A stretch of 64,000 nucleotides of DNA, taken from contig SVAU01000001.1 of NCBI GenBank assembly GCA_015059245.1, forward strand, positions 124,001-188,000, read 5' to 3'. Shown in pieces: positions 60,453 to 64,000 of this stretch (the stretch's first letter is position 1; every line of letters begins with the position of its first letter). A program made the position numbers and the translations under genes. Under the pieces are notes generated by a model. It saw nothing but the letters and a program-made list of their open reading frames with translations, was not told where the DNA came from and made no database searches. The DNA is from Bacillota bacterium. GTDB lineage: Bacteria; Bacillota_I; Bacilli_A; RF39; UBA660.

Positions 60453-61472
60453 ATGGGAATAAAGAGAATAGGAATTAGTATTGCTGATAAGTTTAGTAAT
60501 AAATTAGATGATAAAATGATTACGTATGTATCTAAGTATGTAAGTGATGATATGAGTACTTTAGAGAACGCTATTAGTATTTATTTAGCCTTAGGTGATG
60601 TACTATGTTATAGTCCTTATTTTAGTCTTACACATGACTTTAATAAAATTAGTTTGGTTAGAGATATTAATATTGATAATAATGAAATGATATGTAAGAG
60701 TTGGGCTATATTATATTATCGTTTGTTAAAACATTTTGGTATTAAAGCTAGAATACATAGAAGTACTGCTCATTATAAAGTAGAAATGGTTTTAGATGGA
60801 GTTATTTATTCTATGGATGCTACTGGATATGGTGGTAATCATTATTTTTATACTTTATCTGATACTACTAGAATTAAATGTAATTTAAAAATTAGTGGAT
60901 TCTTAGTAAGTGGTACTGTAGATGTTAGAGATAAAAATAAACTTGCTGAAGGTTATGAAAAGTTAAATGAATCTATAGATAATGTATATAAAAGACAAGG
61001 TAGAAAAGTTGTACCTGATGAAAAGTATGATTCTTTAAAATATAAAGTTGGTAGATTAGTAAAAGAACATGCTATGGTAGTTGGTATTGGTAGTGAAGAA
61101 GATATTAATTATAGAATTAAAGTTATAAATAGATTCTGGGGGCTTGATATAATTCAGTCACCAGTAGAGAAGGTACAATTATTTAATGCATTTTATAAAT
61201 TTATATTTGATGATTATACTACATATGAGTATCAAAGTAAGTGTCATAACATATTTGGTTATAAAGATCATAAATTAATGATATATAAGTTATTAGTATT
61301 AGAAATCAATGGTATTTATTATTACTATTTAGATGATGGTAAGAAGTTTAGTTATTATAATAGAGATGATTTACTAAAAGAATTTATGAATAGAAATATA
61401 CGTATTACTGAATTTACTGAAATTATGGGTTTATATGGTTATGCTGATATGTATAAAATTAAGATGAAATAA
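60453..61472 (+). CDS. Transglutaminase-like protein, paralogue B
   Basis: 339 residues, GAGGTG site. Core EMICKSWAILYYRLLKHFGI with Cys81, TAHYKVEM with His107, YSMDATGYGG with Asp122, colinear with paralogue A but lacking its N-terminal extension of about 130 residues. The region after the core is helical. Adjacent tandem paralogues suggest duplication and divergence. No signal peptide. Function unknown. Confidence 0.65.
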   Translation: MGIKRIGISIADKFSNKLDDKMITYVSKYVSDDMSTLENAISIYLALGDVLCYSPYFSLTHDFNKISLVRDINIDNNEMICKSWAILYYRLLKHFGIKARIHRSTAHYKVEMVLDGVIYSMDATGYGGNHYFYTLSDTTRIKCNLKISGFLVSGTVDVRDKNKLAEGYEKLNESIDNVYKRQGRKVVPDEKYDSLKYKVGRLVKEHAMVVGIGSEEDINYRIKVINRFWGLDIIQSPVEKVQLFNAFYKFIFDDYTTYEYQSKCHNIFGYKDHKLMIYKLLVLEINGIYYYYLDDGKKFSYYNRDDLLKEFMNRNIRITEFTEIMGLYGYADMYKIKMK

Positions 61473-61501
61473 AAAAGAGAAAACTATTTGTTTTCTCTTT
61501 T
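61473..61501. terminator. Bidirectional terminator between convergent genes
   Basis: 12-bp stem AAAAGAGAAAAC / GTTTTCTCTTTT, TATTT loop, A-rich on one side and T-rich on the other; it serves paralogue B and peptide deformylase. Confidence 0.85.
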
Positions 61502-62066
61502 AAATTGAACGATATTTGTCTTTGTTTTTAAATGGTTGTTTAGGATCTATTTTATCTGTAAATAGTATTCCATCTAAGTGATCTAGTTCATGTTGGAAAC
61601 CAACTGCTAGTTCTTCACGTACTCTTATTTCGTTTAGGTTGCCTTTTTCGTCATAGGCTTCTAATTTCATACGAGCATGTCTTGGTACGATACCTGTAGT
61701 AGGGCGATTTACACTTAAGCATCCTTCGCCTTCTTCGATATATACCATTTCTTCTGATACACTTTTTATTTTTGGATTTATTACTACATATCTTTCGAAT
61801 TTTCCTTCTTCAATTTCTTGAGATAGAACAAAAATTCTTTTAGGAATACCTAATTGGATATAAGCAAGTCCCCAACCAGCACGAAGATTATACTTTTGAT
61901 TATATTCTTCTATTTGAGACATTTCTAAGTAAGTTAACATGTCTTCAATACGTTGTAAATCTTCTTTAGGTAGTGGAAATGTAACATTTTCACTTTTTTG
62001 TTTTAATCTTTTATCTTTTTCATCTAATATTACTATATTAGGTAATTTACTATATTTTTTACTCAT
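61500..62066 (-). CDS. def: Peptide deformylase
   Basis: 188 residues; ATG at 62066 (minus) with GGTGAT upstream. Motif 1 GWGLAYIQLGIPKR (usually GxGLAAxQ; the second Ala is Tyr here), motif 2 EGCLSVN, and motif 3 QHELDHLDGILFTDK with the metal-binding HELDH. Removes the formyl group from nascent proteins. Length typical for the Gram-positive type. The altered motif 1 is notable but unlikely to abolish activity. Confidence 0.93.
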   Translation of the reverse strand: MSKKYSKLPNIVILDEKDKRLKQKSENVTFPLPKEDLQRIEDMLTYLEMSQIEEYNQKYNLRAGWGLAYIQLGIPKRIFVLSQEIEEGKFERYVVINPKIKSVSEEMVYIEEGEGCLSVNRPTTGIVPRHARMKLEAYDEKGNLNEIRVREELAVGFQHELDHLDGILFTDKIDPKQPFKNKDKYRSI

Positions 62067-62105
62067 ATATATCACCAACTGCATAACATTTTAACAAAAA
62101 AAATA

Positions 62106-62141
62106 GAAAAAGACAAATTAAAAAGGGAAAAATCCCTTTTT
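62106..62141 (-). terminator. Intrinsic terminator of the YjcZ-like gene
   Basis: Stem AAAAAGGGA / TCCCTTTTT with a 4-nt loop (62120-62141); read on the minus strand it ends in a T-rich stretch. It lies at the stop codon. Confidence 0.75.
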
Positions 62142-62310
62142 AGTTGTTATTCCAATTCCAACCGGCACCAATTATAATAACTAATAATATAAATAAGACT
62201 ATCCAAATAGCTGCTCCAATACCATTACCTTGAGTATATCCTACGAAGCCACCACATGATGGAGCAGTATTATAGTTACCATAGTAACCATTATTTCCAT
62301 AATAATACAT
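62140..62310 (-). CDS. YjcZ-like sporulation miniprotein
   Basis: 56 residues; ATG at 62310 (minus), stop at 62140. Strong AAGGAGG upstream. The N-terminus is Tyr/Gly/Asn-rich (MYYYGNNGYYGNY), followed by CGGFVGYTQGNG and a hydrophobic C-terminal helix (AAIWIVLFILLVIIIGAGW), the layout of the YjcZ family of small sporulation/spore proteins. Close to def and ftsW but with its own ribosome site and terminator. Confidence 0.75.
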   Translation of the reverse strand: MYYYGNNGYYGNYNTAPSCGGFVGYTQGNGIGAAIWIVLFILLVIIIGAGWNWNNN

Positions 62311-62432
62311 ACAATAACCTCCTTTATGTATCTAATATATTTTATTAATAGGTGTATAATTTTGACATTAAAAGTTTTTATTTAACTTTTTTAGTATATC
62401 TTTATATGGTATTATTATAATAGGAGTGCATG

Positions 62433-63596
62433 ATGATGAAGAAAATATTTGCTAATTTAAATTATTTGCTTTTATTATTAATGATTATTTATACTGCATT
62501 TGGTTGCTTGATGATATTTTCTGCATCAAGTGTATCAACTGTATTAAGGTATGGGGTATCAACTGATTATTTTGTAGTTAGGCAGATTATTGCTTTAGTA
62601 CTTGCTTATGTAGCTGGATTTTTTGTACTTTTTGTACCAACTACATCGAGGTTATATAAGTGGTTAAGTTATGTTATATATGCTGGTATTTTATGGCTTG
62701 CTGGTTTATTTATTTATGGTAAAGTAGCTGGCGGTGCGTTATCTTGGTTTGAAATAGGTAATAGAAGTTTACAACCAGCAGAATTTGTTAAATTGATGTT
62801 AATTTTATTTTTTGCAGTTTATTATTCGGGATTGCAAAAGAAAAAGAATAAGATAAATTTTTTAACTATGATGTTTCCAATGGGAATAGCTATTTTAGTT
62901 TGTGGTTTAGTGCTTGCACAACCTGACTTAGGTGGAGCTATTATAATAGCAGCTATATCTATGCTAGTTTTCTTTTCATTACCATTCGGTAAAAAAGAAA
63001 AATGGTCAGTAGTTAAGTTAGGTATTGGTGGAGTAGCAATTGTTGCGTTTTTAATATTTATTTGCGATGTACAAATTATTAAACCATATCAAATGCAAAG
63101 ATTTGATTATGCTAAACCTTGTACTAAGTATTCCTTAGATACTGGTTATCAAGTATGTAACGGTTATATAGCTATACATAATGGTGGTTTAGGTGGAGTA
63201 GGATTAGGAAACTCTACTCAAAAGTATTTATATTTACCAGAAGCACATACTGACTTTATATTTCCTATAATATGTGAAGAACTAGGTTTAGTAGTTGGTA
63301 TTGCTGTTATAGTAGGGTACTTTGTAATGTTATTTATTATGTTAAAGATTGCTAAGGAAACAGATAACTTACGAAGTAGTATATTAGCTTATGGTATATT
63401 TTGTTATTTCTTAATACATATCTTAGTTAATTTACTTGGTGTATTAGGATTAATACCATTAACTGGTGTACCATTACCATTCTTAAGTTATGGTGGATCT
63501 TATAACTTATGTGTTGTTGTATCATTATTTGTATTACAAAGAATACATTATGAAAATAGAGAAGCTAAGTTAAGAAGAAAGATAGAAAATTTATAA
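62433..63596 (+). CDS. SEDS-family peptidoglycan polymerase (FtsW/RodA)
   Basis: About 387 residues from ATG 62433 (AGGAG upstream; three ATG in a row, 62430-62438). Ten transmembrane helices; RSLQPAEFVKLMLILFFA, LAQPDLGGAII with the catalytic Asp, AHTDFIFPIICEELG and PLTGVPLPFLSYGGS are SEDS signatures. It polymerises glycan strands with a class B PBP. FtsW or RodA cannot be decided from sequence alone; the PAEFVK and GVPLPFLSYGGS motifs fit FtsW slightly better. Confidence 0.92.
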   Translation: MMKKIFANLNYLLLLLMIIYTAFGCLMIFSASSVSTVLRYGVSTDYFVVRQIIALVLAYVAGFFVLFVPTTSRLYKWLSYVIYAGILWLAGLFIYGKVAGGALSWFEIGNRSLQPAEFVKLMLILFFAVYYSGLQKKKNKINFLTMMFPMGIAILVCGLVLAQPDLGGAIIIAAISMLVFFSLPFGKKEKWSVVKLGIGGVAIVAFLIFICDVQIIKPYQMQRFDYAKPCTKYSLDTGYQVCNGYIAIHNGGLGGVGLGNSTQKYLYLPEAHTDFIFPIICEELGLVVGIAVIVGYFVMLFIMLKIAKETDNLRSSILAYGIFCYFLIHILVNLLGVLGLIPLTGVPLPFLSYGGSYNLCVVVSLFVLQRIHYENREAKLRRKIENL

Positions 63597-63624
63597 AATA
63601 TCTCATTAATTGAGATATTTTTTT
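63596..63624 (+). terminator. Intrinsic terminator after ftsW/rodA
   Basis: 10-bp stem AAATATCTCA / TGAGATATTT, 5-nt loop, T-run; overlaps the stop. Confidence 0.85.
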
Positions 63625-63703
63625 ATTGGTTCTACCCAAAGTAGATAATGATTTATGAAATAGTGTGGTATAGTTGGTTTAGAAGCTTCTAGGAGATGAT
63701 TTT

Positions 63704-64000
63704 ATGAATCAAGATAAAATAGGAAAGTTTATTGCTGAATTAAGAAAAAAGAAAAAGTTAACGCAAACTGAGTTGGCTAAAAGAATAGGTGTAAGTAATA
63801 AAACTGTAAGTAAATGGGAATGTGGTAATGCTATTCCTGATTATGGAGTTTTTGAAAACTTATGCAAAGAATTTAATATATCAGTCAATGAACTTTTAAA
63901 TGGAGAAAAAGATATGAAAGATGATAAAGTTATTGGTGAATATATGAAGATGAAAGGTAAACAAAATTGCTTGAAGATATTGGTTGTTGTGATTATTTGT
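63704..64000 (+). CDS. XRE-family HTH regulator, 3'-truncated
   Basis: ATG 63704 with AGGAGATGAT; the frame stays open to the window end, 99 codons visible. HTH about 8-62: IGKFIAELRKKKKLTQTELA, RIGVSNKTVSKWECGNAIPD, LCKEFNISVNELLNG. After a short linker the sequence turns hydrophobic at the end (CLKILVVVIIC), suggesting a membrane-linked C-terminus as in some Bacillota XRE proteins. Target unknown. Confidence 0.88.
   Translation, partial: MNQDKIGKFIAELRKKKKLTQTELAKRIGVSNKTVSKWECGNAIPDYGVFENLCKEFNISVNELLNGEKDMKDDKVIGEYMKMKGKQNCLKILVVVIIC

Overview
The window is a very AT-rich, gene-dense bacterial chromosome segment of low-GC Bacillota (class Bacilli in the broad sense). The housekeeping blocks match Bacillus gene order: rplU-prp-rpmA-obgE; ruvA-ruvB; ireB-ruvX-yrzB-mltG-trmR-yrrN-yrrO-greA; tig-lon-spoVID-ysxE; ylbJ-ylbL. 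TGA is used as a stop (for example at the ATGA overlap at 51600-51603) and Trp is TGG, so this is the standard bacterial code and not the Mycoplasma code. SpoVID-, YsxE-, YlbJ- and YjcZ-like genes indicate a spore former or a recent descendant of one. An uncultured gut Bacilli/Erysipelotrichia/RF39-like lineage is my inference from base composition and gene style.

Layout. 1-7315: a SipW-type signal peptidase (cut by the window edge) with six secreted or membrane-anchored TasA/camelysin-like proteins, three of them large paralogues; this looks like a surface-fibre island. 7333-9088: a small helical protein overlapping a 537-aa protein of unknown function. 9113-11497: the rplU-prp-rpmA ribosomal operon with its L21 leader, then obgE. 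11553-13856: a yybP-ykoY (Mn2+) riboswitch in front of an unknown protein, its paralogue, and a HEHLH protein. 13892-17524: a giant sigma factor, an ordinary sigma-70 core followed by about 900 residues of repeated HTH-like units. 17575-19573: an FAD oxidoreductase and a 600-bp non-coding stretch with a candidate type I toxin-antitoxin-like locus. 19574-23681: a transglutaminase-like protein, a DExH helicase with five helicase-associated repeats, and a small acidic protein. 23742-29296: an InlB-repeat protein, then a minimal Tad-type secretion operon (cpaE, cpaF, tadB, tadC) ending in a SipW-signal protein with a C-terminal Hint (intein-like) domain. 29367-34243: membrane proteins of unknown function around ruvAB, including one with a Cys-rich tail. 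34313-39471: the ireB-to-greA block, including the genes for wobble-uridine hydroxylation and methylation. 39558-41960: a BspA-like repeat surface protein. 42045-52199: tig, lon, sporulation genes and small TasA-like proteins. 52304-58962: small membrane proteins, mutS, a PHP phosphoesterase, nusB. 59048-64000: two transglutaminase-like paralogues, peptide deformylase, a YjcZ-like miniprotein, a SEDS protein (ftsW/rodA) and a truncated XRE regulator.

Architecture. Most transcription units end in a clear intrinsic terminator, followed within about 20-40 bases by a TATAAT box and the next start. SipW at the left edge probably processes the island proteins, and perhaps the Hint protein and the two TasA-like proteins near 49 kb. 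The most unusual items are the giant sigma factor, the Tad operon whose last gene is a self-processing Hint protein in place of a visible Flp pilin, and the Mn2+ riboswitch driving a protein family I do not recognise. Starts were moved from the longest ORF wherever a Shine-Dalgarno sequence or a -10 box decided the question. Residue numbers count from the start given here unless stated otherwise.
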